A stretch of 64,000 nt of DNA from contig CP128857.1 of NCBI GenBank assembly GCA_030388725.1, positions 3,410,001 to 3,474,000 on the forward strand. The letters run 5' to 3'. The DNA is from Prodigiosinella aquatilis (GTDB lineage Bacteria > Pseudomonadota > Gammaproteobacteria > Enterobacterales > Enterobacteriaceae). The position numbers were made by a program, and so were the translations under genes. Positions 8,188 through 16,372 of this stretch are shown here, piece after piece. The notes below the pieces were generated by a model. It searched no databases. It had not been told where the DNA came from and worked only from the letters and a program-made list of their open reading frames with translations. Position 1 is the stretch's first letter, and each line of letters starts with the position of its first letter.

Positions 8188-9717
8188 ATGCCGTTAATGA
8201 ATAGTAATACCGAGCAACCTCAGGAATTCGCTGCCATCGATCTTGGCTCCAATAGTTTCCATATGGTAGTGGCCCGCGTTGTCAATGGAGCGCTACAGGT
8301 ACTAAGCCGTTTAAAACAGCGCGTGCATCTGGTCGGCGGACTGGACAGTAATAACATGTTGAGTGAAGAGTCTATCGAGCGCGGTCTCAGCACGCTGGCC
8401 TTGTTTGCCGAACGGTTACAAGGCTTTCCAGCACCCAATGTGTCAATTGTCGGCACTCATGCCCTGCGTCAGGCAGCCAACTCACAAGAATTTCTGCATC
8501 GTGCGGCTAAAATAATCCCTTATCCCATTGAAATCATTTCTGGTCATGAAGAAGCCCGTCTGATTTTTATGGGCGTGGAGCATACCCAGCCGGAAAAAGG
8601 TCGTAAGCTGGTACTCGATATCGGTGGTGGTTCGACAGAGCTGGTGATCGGTGAAGATTTCGAGCCAATACTGGTGGAAAGCCGGCGAATGGGTTGTGTC
8701 AGTTTTGCCAGGCAATTCTTTCCGAATGGCGAGATAAGCGAAAACAATTTTAAACGAGCCCGTTTGTCCGCAGCGCAAAAGCTGGAAACGTTATCCTGGG
8801 AATACCGTATTTATGGTTGGGATTACGCACTGGGAGCCTCTGGCACCATCAAGGCAACGCATGAAATTCTGATCGCCATGGGAGAAAAAGACGGATTAAT
8901 CACGCCGGATCGGCTAGAAATGTTACGCACTCATATCCTGCAGTTTAAAAATTTCAAATCCCTCAGTTTGCCCGGACTCATGGAAGATCGTCAAACTGTA
9001 CTGGTGCCCGGCTTGGCTATTCTATGCGGGATTTTTGATGCGCTCGCTATTAAGGAACTTCGTCTCTCCGACGGTGCTCTGCGCGAAGGCGTCCTGTATG
9101 AAATGGAAGGTCGTTTCCGGCATCAGGATATCCGGATTCGTACTGCTCAAAGCCTTGCCAGCCATTACAATATCGACCGCGAACAGGCTCGACGAGTACG
9201 GGAAACTACCGATCTGCTATATGCCCAGTGGGCCGGACAAAGTGCAACGCTGGCCAACCCACAGTTGGAAGCTATTCTTAAATGGGCCGCCATGCTGCAC
9301 GAAGTTGGTCTGGGTATTAACCATAGCGGCATGCATCGCCATTCAGCCTATATTCTACAAAACACAAACTTGCCAGGATTTAATCAGGAACAACAACTGT
9401 TGTTATCGCTGATAGTACGTTTGCATCGCAAAGCCATCAAACTGGAAGAGTTGCCCCGCTTCAACCTTTTCAAAAAGAAACAGTACCTGCCGATGGTGCA
9501 GCTGCTTCGTTTAGCTACATTGCTAAACAATCAACGACAAGCCACTACCACGCCGAAAACACTGCGTCTTATAGTCAGTGACAATATCTGGAAACTGTTT
9601 TTCCCCAATGGATTTTTTACACAGAACACGCTGATACAGCTTGATCTGGAACGGGAACAGGAATACTGGCAAGGCGTGAATGGTTGGAGACTACAGATCG
9701 AAGAAGAACCAGCCTGA
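8188..9717 (+). CDS. ppx: Exopolyphosphatase Ppx
   Basis: Ppx removes terminal phosphates from polyphosphate and is the operon partner of PPK. The 509-residue product has the actin-fold/GppA-Ppx N-terminal region, with the phosphate-1 loop AAIDLGSNSFHM at residues 15-26 and the phosphate-2 loop LDIGGGSTELVIG near residue 145, followed by the helical HD-like C-terminal part (MLHEVGLGINHSGMH near residue 372). The start follows ppk by nine bases; a second in-frame ATG three codons in is equally possible. Ppx is preferred over GppA because of the ppk linkage. Confidence 0.95.
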   Translation: MPLMNSNTEQPQEFAAIDLGSNSFHMVVARVVNGALQVLSRLKQRVHLVGGLDSNNMLSEESIERGLSTLALFAERLQGFPAPNVSIVGTHALRQAANSQEFLHRAAKIIPYPIEIISGHEEARLIFMGVEHTQPEKGRKLVLDIGGGSTELVIGEDFEPILVESRRMGCVSFARQFFPNGEISENNFKRARLSAAQKLETLSWEYRIYGWDYALGASGTIKATHEILIAMGEKDGLITPDRLEMLRTHILQFKNFKSLSLPGLMEDRQTVLVPGLAILCGIFDALAIKELRLSDGALREGVLYEMEGRFRHQDIRIRTAQSLASHYNIDREQARRVRETTDLLYAQWAGQSATLANPQLEAILKWAAMLHEVGLGINHSGMHRHSAYILQNTNLPGFNQEQQLLLSLIVRLHRKAIKLEELPRFNLFKKKQYLPMVQLLRLATLLNNQRQATTTPKTLRLIVSDNIWKLFFPNGFFTQNTLIQLDLEREQEYWQGVNGWRLQIEEEPA

Positions 9718-9827
9718 CAAAACTGCCTGGCTGACAATGCAGTAACCAGGTAACCCGACGCCCATCAGCAAAGGAAGTCCATATCTCCTTCATCTTTCAC
9801 GTTGCAGAGGTGCAGGCATCTTCAGTT

Positions 9828-9851
9828 ACGTGGCCCATCTCCGGGCCTCGT
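9828..9851 (+). terminator. Possible terminator hairpin after ppx
   Basis: An imperfect stem (ACGTGGCCC / GGGCCTCGT, one mismatch) is followed by GATTCTTCATTTT. It may end ppk-ppx transcription. The rest of the 295 bases between ppx and yfgG shows nothing I can name. Confidence 0.4.
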
Positions 9852-10012
9852 GATTCTTCATTTTATCTGGGTTTTGTTCACAAAGTGCGATCTATCGGTG
9901 CTGTTCCCTCATAACTACCACGCTTTTACTCAACATACATTGACCACACCTCAAGCTTGTGCCTAAATTAATAACAGCGAATGTTCGCTTTCATCTGGAG
10001 AATAAAAGGTTA

Positions 10013-10234
10013 ATGTCCACGATTACCTATAGACGACGAATATCAATCCGTCATCGACGAAGGAGTAGCAGTGTTGCTCGTACAGTACTCATGATAAGTT
10101 TTATCATTCTTCTAGGCCGCGTCACCTATTCTGCCATTGGCGCATTTTTCCTCCATCAGGACAAGCAGCAAGAGTTAGTTGAACAATCTCTTATTACTGC
10201 TGACAACGCGACTACTCCTCCCAAACGAGAATAA
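10013..10234 (+). CDS. yfgG: Small membrane protein YfgG (DUF2633 type)
   Basis: A 73-residue protein starting at 10013 (MSTITYRRR), preceded by an AAGG site. A very basic N-terminus is followed by one hydrophobic segment (VLMISFIILLGRVTYSAIGAF, about residues 25-45) and a polar tail, the same plan as E. coli YfgG, with the shared ISFI--GR--YS--GA pattern. E. coli YfgG also lies in the ppx neighbourhood. In E. coli it has been linked to nickel and cobalt stress; function here is not shown. No yfgF lies in between. Confidence 0.8.
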   Translation: MSTITYRRRISIRHRRRSSSVARTVLMISFIILLGRVTYSAIGAFFLHQDKQQELVEQSLITADNATTPPKRE

Positions 10235-10472
10235 ATACCGATCGTTTTTCAATGCTGACTCCAACTGCGGTGTTGCCTGTGCATCAGCCCATGGTTTTGT
10301 GCTGCGTGATATTTCTTCTCTTCCAGCAATGAATATCGTCCAACTTTTCCCAGTCCGGAAAAGTATTGATACCAACCAGGTCGGATCAAACGGACTGTTC
10401 TGAATAATCACCGTTGGATCACCCACTCCGCACCTGCTATAAATTAATTATCTCAAGATAGAGGTAAATAGC

Positions 10473-10739
10473 ATGGCTAGCGGCTGGTCTAATGATGGTG
10501 CGGTTCAGGAGCAAATTGATGCCACCGTTGATGATGCTATTGCTCATGCACGCAATCAGCTTCACCACGGGGAAAGTGCACAGCACTGTGACGAATGTGG
10601 TCAACCGATCCCTGAAGCACGCCGTAAGGCACTACCTGGCGTCCGATATTGTATTGACTGCCAGGCACTGATTGATAAAAAGCAACGTTTGAACAGCGGC
10701 TATAACCGGCGCGGCAGCAAAGACAGCCAACTGAGATAG
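10473..10739 (+). CDS. ybiI: DksA/TraR-type C4 zinc-finger protein YbiI
   Basis: An 88-residue protein with one four-cysteine zinc finger, CDECGQPIP...RYCIDCQ at about residues 39-63, typical of the DksA/TraR family but lacking the long coiled coil of DksA. The opening MASGWSNDGAV and the closing GYNRRGSKDSQLR match E. coli YbiI closely. A GAGGTAAA site precedes the ATG. Its role is unknown; short members may bind in the RNA polymerase secondary channel. It stands alone and converges with uspF. Confidence 0.92.
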   Translation: MASGWSNDGAVQEQIDATVDDAIAHARNQLHHGESAQHCDECGQPIPEARRKALPGVRYCIDCQALIDKKQRLNSGYNRRGSKDSQLR

Positions 10740-10795
10740 TTCGCCCAAAACGCTATCTCTTTATGAAACAGCGTCTTGAACATCTATTTACCCCA

Positions 10796-11224
10796 TTAGC
10801 GCACCACCAGCACGGTAGTTTTTGCATGACGGACGATAGCCGCCGCATTGGAACCCAATAGATAGGTTTTTACATTGGGACGCCGTGAACCGACCACAAT
10901 AAGGTCTGCTTCTATCTCATCAGCCAATTCCAGCACTTCATCTCTGGGCGTACCGAAACTGAGGCTATGAGACAGATGTTCAGGTGGCAGATCTATTGTC
11001 TTCATAATGGCATGTAACTTTTCATCAGCTTTGACTACCGCTTCATTTTCAAACTCCTTGATACCAAAGGAGTAAGCGGACATAAATGCGGAAGCATCAG
11101 GAAGCGCGTGGAAAAGATGCAGTGTTGCACCAGCGATTTTCGCCAGCATAACCGCATGGGAAAGCGCTTTTTGGGTCAGTTCTTCTTCTTCAAGATCTAT
11201 GGGCACTAAAATGGTCTTATACAT
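10796..11224 (-). CDS. uspF: Universal stress protein UspF family
   Basis: A 142-residue single-domain universal stress protein. The start MYKTILVPID at 11224 follows a GGGGGC site; an in-frame codon eight residues upstream is less likely. It has the Usp ATP-binding signature G-x2-G-x9-G(S/T) in the C-terminal part (VVGSRRPNVKTYLLGSNAAA) and ends in TTVLVVR, as in E. coli UspF. These small cytosolic proteins respond to growth arrest and stress. It is transcribed away from the DUF4186 gene; a TTGAT half-site occurs in the shared upstream region but is too weak to call as FNR. Confidence 0.88.
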   Translation of the reverse strand: MYKTILVPIDLEEEELTQKALSHAVMLAKIAGATLHLFHALPDASAFMSAYSFGIKEFENEAVVKADEKLHAIMKTIDLPPEHLSHSLSFGTPRDEVLELADEIEADLIVVGSRRPNVKTYLLGSNAAAIVRHAKTTVLVVR

Positions 11225-11459
11225 AACAGCCCCCTTCGTTGTTAACACTTACAGAGACAGATTATCCCCACTTTTACTGCGGCAAAACCACTTCATCATG
11301 CATTTGTGAAGCGGCTCGACATTCAGAATAAAATTAATAATAAATAAAAAACAAATAGTTATGATGATATAATTTGATAAGCGGCAAAAAGAGATTTAGG
11401 CTTACCCAGGAATAAAATTCCTGTAACAATGCTGATGACATTAACTGAGCCACTCCATT

Positions 11460-11837
11460 ATGCCCAAAAATACTGACGACCTTTTTCTTCGCCTGTCTCG
11501 TTCTACATTTCGCCAGCGTTTTCATCTTGGTACTAAAGAGACAACTTATTGCTATGTTAAGGGTAAAAGCGTTATAGCCGAACATGCGGCAGATTTCATT
11601 GCCAAACGCTTGGCACCGGCTGAACCCGACAATGACGGCAAACAAACCCCAATGCGCGGACATCCGGTTTTTATTGCCCAACATGCCACGGCAACCTGCT
11701 GTCGGGGATGCCTGTGCAAATGGCACAATATTAGTCAACATCATCCTTTAAGCGACGAAGAACAGCGCTACATCGTCTCGGTCATTCTGCAATGGATTGA
11801 AAACGACCTGCAGCACGACTCAATTGACCGAAAATAA
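11460..11837 (+). CDS. DUF4186 family protein
   Basis: A 125-residue protein with the strongly conserved core of the DUF4186 family: FRQRFHLG near residue 18, FIAKRLAPAEPDNDGKQTPM and then GHPVFIAQHATATCCRGCL, a motif containing adjacent histidine and cysteines (CCRGC) that suggests metal binding. No function is established. No clear Shine-Dalgarno is seen before the ATG. It ends one base before the end of the convergent cysteine hydrolase gene, leaving no room for a separate terminator, so the two transcripts must overlap. Confidence 0.8.
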   Translation: MPKNTDDLFLRLSRSTFRQRFHLGTKETTYCYVKGKSVIAEHAADFIAKRLAPAEPDNDGKQTPMRGHPVFIAQHATATCCRGCLCKWHNISQHHPLSDEEQRYIVSVILQWIENDLQHDSIDRK

Positions 11838-11838
11838 C

Positions 11839-12366
11839 TTACTGTGCTTCCGCCTCCCACTCCGCCAGAATCTGCCAGGTATCTTTTACCAACAGAGTAT
11901 TCCCAGGAATAATAAAATCGCGCCAGACATCATTATGTTGAGCAATTAATTGCTCGGCACTAACAGCCCGTCGGTCGGCAGTAGTATGGGCATCACCAGC
12001 AACCGTCATTGCATAACCACGACTGGCAGCATTTTTAATTGTGGCGTCCACACAGTAATCTGTAGCGCAGCCACACACTGTCAGATGAGTGATACCACGT
12101 TGAGCCAGTTCATCACTCAGTGTAGTGCGGTAAAACGCATCACAGGCAGTTTTAGTGACATAAATTGCGTTTTCCGGTTGGCGAATTTCAGGTAAGAGTT
12201 CCCATTCATGGCTACCAGGCAACATACCGTCTTCCGCATGCTGAACAAAAATGGTTTGTTCAGCCGCATCAATAAGCTGATTTATTCGGCCGACAACGAT
12301 GGTCTGATGATAACGAGGCGTGGAGAACACCGCATTTTGCATATCAATCACAAGCAATACCTGCAT
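11839..12366 (-). CDS. Cysteine hydrolase, isochorismatase-like family
   Basis: A 175-residue cytosolic hydrolase of the isochorismatase-like superfamily. The catalytic triad is visible: Asp8 (LLVIDMQN), Lys72 (YVTKTACDAF) and Cys105 (CATDYCVDAT). Members include nicotinamidases and N-carbamoyl hydrolases; the substrate here cannot be told. A GGGGGG ribosome binding site precedes the ATG. A palindromic repeat begins only about 21 bases upstream of the start codon, so any promoter must lie within or beyond the repeat, which is unusual. Confidence 0.87.
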   Translation of the reverse strand: MQVLLVIDMQNAVFSTPRYHQTIVVGRINQLIDAAEQTIFVQHAEDGMLPGSHEWELLPEIRQPENAIYVTKTACDAFYRTTLSDELAQRGITHLTVCGCATDYCVDATIKNAASRGYAMTVAGDAHTTADRRAVSAEQLIAQHNDVWRDFIIPGNTLLVKDTWQILAEWEAEAQ

Positions 12367-12387
12367 TTTCCCCCCTAAATAATGAAA

Positions 12388-12590
12388 TATACACTAAATA
12401 ATTCGAGTTGCAGGAAGGCTGCAAGCGAAGGAATCCCGATGAGCTTACTCAGGTGTAAGTGATTCAGGTAACAAATCTGCCGGGAGCAGATTTGAATGCT
12501 GCTGGCAACGGCCCTAGGGGCGAGGCCCAAGCACGGATCGAATAATTGAGTACAGCCAACACGCATACAACGTGAAGTATGACGAGTATA
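12388..12590. repeat. Long imperfect palindromic intergenic repeat
   Basis: A 203-base element bounded by TATAC and GTATA. Its ends form an imperfect inverted repeat (ATTCGAGTTGCAGG near the left end, GCATACAACGTGAAGTATG read inversely near the right). The inside holds the AATCCCGATGAGCTTAC and CAAATCTGCCGGGAGCAGATTTG palindrome and a GCCCTAGGGGCGAGGCCC palindrome. I recognise this composition from dispersed intergenic repeats in Dickeya, Pectobacterium, Serratia and Yersinia genomes. The name of the family is not asserted. It has no transposase and is probably a MITE-like element mobilised in trans. Confidence 0.7.
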
Positions 12591-12818
12591 AATACTTTCG
12601 TTGCACATCCGCGAGAATAATCCATGTTCCATTGGTCTTTTTGATTGCACCAAAACGATTACCCCAGCCGCTCCAAATGATAGCCTTCAGCTTGGACTGG
12701 GAATATGCGAAATCGAAGTCGGGCCGTCAAGTGGATTTATACTCCAGGCACCTGATACTCCGGATATGGCATGCGATCTGAGAGGAATATCATCCAGCAG
12801 AAACGATTGATGTGACAT
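12514..12818 (-). pseudogene. Frameshifted gene fragment cut by the repeat
   Basis: A frame starting with ATG at 12818 (MSHQSFLLDDIPLRSHAISG) reads 43 codons to a stop at 12687. Shifting by one base near 12719-12724 continues a clearly protein-like sequence (DFDFAYSQSKLKAIIWSGWG, then FGAIKKTNGTWIILADVQRK) down to the edge of the palindromic repeat at 12590, after which it reads nonsense to a stop at 12514. So one base appears to have been lost and the 3' end replaced by the repeat. I do not recognise the family. Confidence 0.5.
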
Positions 12819-12849
12819 ATCACCGGCATGTATACATAAACTGCATGCT

Positions 12850-13194
12850 TCATGCTGTTAGCGCGTCTGCTGAGTGAAGAGCAGGCAGCATGGGGTCGAG
12901 GGTAATGTAGACCATGCCAGTGGAGATTTTCCTGTCCACGTCACCGCGCGCGATGTCCTGGGTGGACACTGAACCATCGCAGCCAAACAGTGAGTCGTTG
13001 GCGATGGCCTTTCCCTCGTCTTTGGCCTTGAAGATCAACGACACAGTACCGAAAAGGCTGGATTGTCTGTGGCCAATCCAGTCAGCATCATTGGACGAAC
13101 AAAAGCCCCCTTGAATGGTACTCAACTTGTTAAAATACCACCCATTCTGCATTTCCTCATTCATACCCAAATTACAGTATGTTAGGTCTGACAA
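12850..13194 (-). CDS. Unknown 114-residue protein with TTG start
   Basis: The start is TTG at 13194, chosen because a near-ideal AAGGAGAGG site lies six bases upstream, on the same strand. The alternative ATG ten codons in has no ribosome binding site. The product (MSDLTYCNLGMNEEMQNGWY at its start) has three cysteines, no membrane segment and no family I recognise. It is divergent from the caspase-like gene, 61 bases away, and upstream of the broken fragment on the same strand. It may be an intact gene or the leading part of an older decayed locus. Confidence 0.55.
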   Translation of the reverse strand: MSDLTYCNLGMNEEMQNGWYFNKLSTIQGGFCSSNDADWIGHRQSSLFGTVSLIFKAKDEGKAIANDSLFGCDGSVSTQDIARGDVDRKISTGMVYITLDPMLPALHSADALTA

Positions 13195-13255
13195 TTAAAT
13201 CCTCTCCTTGTGCCATAATTAAAAACATAAGAATGGGTAATGATAAGGGAGCAAT

Positions 13256-15184
13256 ATGCCCGGAGATCGTCGCGTCGGATTAGTTGCTGTGGGTGTCAAT
13301 CGAACAGGCGTCCTTACGCTTGAAGAGCTTAAAGGTGCAGCTGCAGGAGCCCATGAATTTGCTGACTGGCTGAGGCAACAGACTTTATTCGGTGTCGAAC
13401 CGATAATAAAGGTAATCACTGACGACGAAGGGTCAGTGACATCGCGCAATATTCAGAATGCCGTCCAGGAGATGATCAACGACGGTGGGCTCGATCTGAT
13501 GATCCTCTATTTCTCAGGGCATGGCATCGTAAAAAATGGTGATAGTGAACAGGTTCTGTTATCCGAAGTCAGTCAGTATCCTGATGAAGCCATTGACATC
13601 ACCGCGACTATCAAACAGGCGCAAAAGCTCCGCATTCCCCATATTGTCATTATCAGTGATGCATGCCGTAATGCAGTTGATCCATTTGGTCCGCTTGGAC
13701 AAGTCTCTGGCAAAACGGCCATTTTATCAACGTCGTTCAAAGGGGTGAGAAGACCAAAAGTAGATGTATTTTATGCAACAGAGCCCTCCCAAACCGCGAA
13801 AGAGTACAAAGGTAACGGATTTTTTACCCAGGTCCTGCTTGAGGCGCTAATTGAAAGCCCCCCAGATGTATGTGAGCAGTGGCCAGGATTTTCCACGCCC
13901 GTCATACCTACCTGGCGGCTGGAAGATTATCTCTATGAGCTGGTACCGACCCGTGCGCATCAGCATATGCCAAGTTTTGATCAATTTCCCCAAATTGATA
14001 CCTCGTCCAGACAACCTCTTTTCCTGGGTTATCCAATGCCAAAACAGGCGGACTCTCCAGTATCAGTCGGTATCCCGGATCAATTTAATGCTGATTTTCT
14101 CAAGCAAGGTGAGGATGTCGACATGTTTCTTCATTCAGAGAAACAGAACCGGCTTCATGATAATGAGTTCCCCACAAAAAGGGCCAATCTCGCCAATACA
14201 GGTGAATATCGCAAAATCATTGGCCTGAAAAATCTCAAACCTTCCCCTGCACGCAGGCGTAGCGAAGCATTCGTGAAACTGACGAGTTCTCTGAATAAAA
14301 ACCGTGTCATTCCTGATAACCTACTCGATGAGGTGGGAATCAATGAAGAAGTACAACGGAATCTGAAAACATCCCGCGCATCACACTCGCTCCAATTTAT
14401 GACTGGCTATTATATTACTGGCGCAGAAGTGACTCAGGTACTGGATTGTAGTGGACGTTCCCTCTCAATTCAGACCATTGACCATGCCTTACATAGTGTG
14501 ATTAATCTGGAAGAAGCAACTGTCAGAGCCCCTTATTCCGTTATCATCATGTTTCGTACCGGAACGATGGCAGTACTACCTATCATGTCTGGGTATATAG
14601 GAACTATCAGCGTAACTGATGGACTGATTAATACCCTGACATTCAGAATATCCAGGCTAAATCCTCTCTACGAATCCTTACGGCGGGGGTACCAGCCGCT
14701 TATTGAACAAAGACAGGCTATCGTAGCCGCGCTCGCCAGCAGCGGAAAACTTCGACTTCTCGGCAAAAGCAGCGCACAGAATATGGCTCGAGTGTCCCGT
14801 GTTGACAAACATCTTGACCCCACGCTGGGTATCTACGCGTCCTACGCTTATGTACTGGCGGGACATGACGCAAATGCAAAATCCATTTTACGGTCTTTCC
14901 AGCGATACCAGATGAACTTTACCCCATCGTCCCCTATCCCTTTCGATTGTGGGTTATTGGGCGGGGCATTTGGAGCGACATCAGCTCCATCAAGTCACTA
15001 TGCACCTTTCTGCCCCATGATGAGCCTGGGCTGGTCCTTGTTTGATACCGACACAGACAATTCACCACTTCCATCCGTAGTTCTTGACGCCGGGAAACAT
15101 CGGCTAAATGCAGAATGGTCAACATTCCTGATAAAGGACTCAACATCTCTTATCGAAGCGTTCATCGGAGGAGAGTTATCATGA
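13256..15184 (+). CDS. Caspase-like (C14) cysteine protease with long C-terminal region
   Basis: A 642-residue protein. Residues 1-200 form a caspase/metacaspase-type peptidase domain: a beta strand VGLVAVGVN, catalytic His89 in ILYFSGHGI and catalytic Cys137 in IIISDACRN-like context (VIISDACRNA). After a linker near residues 260-330 comes a C-terminal half of about 300 residues that I cannot assign; it contains a beta-rich stretch (VTQVLDCSGRS to ISRLN) and a short helical part (LGIYASYAYVLAGHD). No signal peptide. AAGGGA precedes the ATG. The alpha/beta hydrolase gene overlaps its stop by ATGA. Bacterial caspase-like proteases often act as effectors in antiphage or programmed-death systems; that role here is inference. 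Confidence 0.85.
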   Translation: MPGDRRVGLVAVGVNRTGVLTLEELKGAAAGAHEFADWLRQQTLFGVEPIIKVITDDEGSVTSRNIQNAVQEMINDGGLDLMILYFSGHGIVKNGDSEQVLLSEVSQYPDEAIDITATIKQAQKLRIPHIVIISDACRNAVDPFGPLGQVSGKTAILSTSFKGVRRPKVDVFYATEPSQTAKEYKGNGFFTQVLLEALIESPPDVCEQWPGFSTPVIPTWRLEDYLYELVPTRAHQHMPSFDQFPQIDTSSRQPLFLGYPMPKQADSPVSVGIPDQFNADFLKQGEDVDMFLHSEKQNRLHDNEFPTKRANLANTGEYRKIIGLKNLKPSPARRRSEAFVKLTSSLNKNRVIPDNLLDEVGINEEVQRNLKTSRASHSLQFMTGYYITGAEVTQVLDCSGRSLSIQTIDHALHSVINLEEATVRAPYSVIIMFRTGTMAVLPIMSGYIGTISVTDGLINTLTFRISRLNPLYESLRRGYQPLIEQRQAIVAALASSGKLRLLGKSSAQNMARVSRVDKHLDPTLGIYASYAYVLAGHDANAKSILRSFQRYQMNFTPSSPIPFDCGLLGGAFGATSAPSSHYAPFCPMMSLGWSLFDTDTDNSPLPSVVLDAGKHRLNAEWSTFLIKDSTSLIEAFIGGELS

Positions 15185-16077
15185 AAATTGTCTTCATACA
15201 CGGTCGTTCACAAGATCAAAGTCAGCACCATAAGTATCCGGACAAACTCAAAAAAGACTGGACTGAGGCTATGTTAATTGGCCTGAAAAAAATCGGCTCC
15301 AAGTCTCCTCAATCGTCCGATATCCTATTCCCTTATTATGGTGAGCAATTGTTCAAAGACACAGAAGGGATTACCCAGAAAAGGTTCCATGAATTGTTGG
15401 ATAAAGGCGACAATGCGCCACTGCCTGGCAGCGAAGAAGAGCAATTCATTCGTGAACTAGTATTTGAGATTGCCGCACGACAAGGCATCTCACACCAACA
15501 AATTGCGGAAGAAACCACTGGAGAGCTGGTTGATAAAGGGATTCAGAACTGGCGGTCGGTATTGGCTGCATTACGACTACTCGATCATGTCCCCAGCATT
15601 GCATCGGCTTCAATCGAACTAATTACCCGTGATGTCTGGTGCTACCTGACCAACGTCGGTGCCCGTAGAACGGTGAATAGTATCGTGGATGATGCCATTC
15701 CCAAGACCGAACCCTGTATTATCGTGGCTCATTCACTTGGCACCATCGTTGCCTACAATGTATTGATGGATCGCCATGACAGAAGCAATATACGCAAGCT
15801 CATTACGGTCGGCTCCCCACTTGGAATTGAAGCGGTCTTACAACGTCTTCCCTCTGACAGCCCTCCTCGCAAAGCACCAGCGGGCGTTCCCTGCTGGTTC
15901 AATGCACGAGATGAGCGCGATGTAGTGGCACTTTATGAGATTCCAGCCGCCAGGTACCATGGATCACCCATCGTCACCAACTATAATGGTGTCCGTAATA
16001 CCAGTAATAATCGCCATGGAATCCGGGAATATCTGATGGATCCTGTGGTTGCCAAAGCGATACATGACGAGCTTTGA
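15181..16077 (+). CDS. Alpha/beta hydrolase (esterase/lipase-like) partner of the caspase gene
   Basis: A 298-residue soluble alpha/beta hydrolase. The fold markers are the oxyanion-loop MKIVFIHGRS at the start, the nucleophile elbow IVAHSLGTIVA with Ser185 (AHSLG, a GxSxG variant), candidate acids Asp244/Asp247 in NARDERDVVAL, and a late His279 in NNRHGIREY. The start at 15181 overlaps the caspase stop by four bases, so the two are translationally coupled; longer in-frame starts lie inside the caspase gene. The substrate could be a lipid or an acyl ester. Its tight pairing with a protease suggests an effector/regulator relation, not shown directly. Confidence 0.85.
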   Translation: MKIVFIHGRSQDQSQHHKYPDKLKKDWTEAMLIGLKKIGSKSPQSSDILFPYYGEQLFKDTEGITQKRFHELLDKGDNAPLPGSEEEQFIRELVFEIAARQGISHQQIAEETTGELVDKGIQNWRSVLAALRLLDHVPSIASASIELITRDVWCYLTNVGARRTVNSIVDDAIPKTEPCIIVAHSLGTIVAYNVLMDRHDRSNIRKLITVGSPLGIEAVLQRLPSDSPPRKAPAGVPCWFNARDERDVVALYEIPAARYHGSPIVTNYNGVRNTSNNRHGIREYLMDPVVAKAIHDEL

Positions 16078-16372
16078 AAGGTCTTTACCCTAAAACCGTG
16101 CTGATCAAGTAATGATAGGCAATCCCCCATTTGCTGAGTTATTTCAGTGCCTGGGGGGTCATTAACCTCTTTTTACACGTCAATTGTCTGGAATAATCCA
16201 AAGGGGACAAAGAAACCAGAGACAACCAGATACTACTCACGAAAAATCTGTCCGTCATATTTTAACCGAACCGGCATGGAGCGGTAGAAGGAACCTATTT
16301 TCAACACTCGCTCCATCCACGCATTAAACAGACCGATTGCATTATTATTCTGATGACACCATCGTGGACTAA
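16078..16372. other. Debris downstream of the caspase operon
   Basis: After the hydrolase stop comes a large nested hairpin (CCCCC near 16124 pairing with GGGGGG near 16153) that could act as a weak terminator. From about 16185 to 16365 two different frames give protein-like text with internal stops (for example NNPKGTKKPETTRYYSRK and GTYFQHSLHPRIKQTD), suggesting a decayed gene. No family is recognised. Confidence 0.35.

Noticed and set aside
11374..11387. FNR-like site (TTGAT-N4-GGCAA) between uspF and the DUF4186 gene
   Set aside because: Only the left half fits well and it lies about 150 bases from the uspF start, so control by FNR cannot be claimed.
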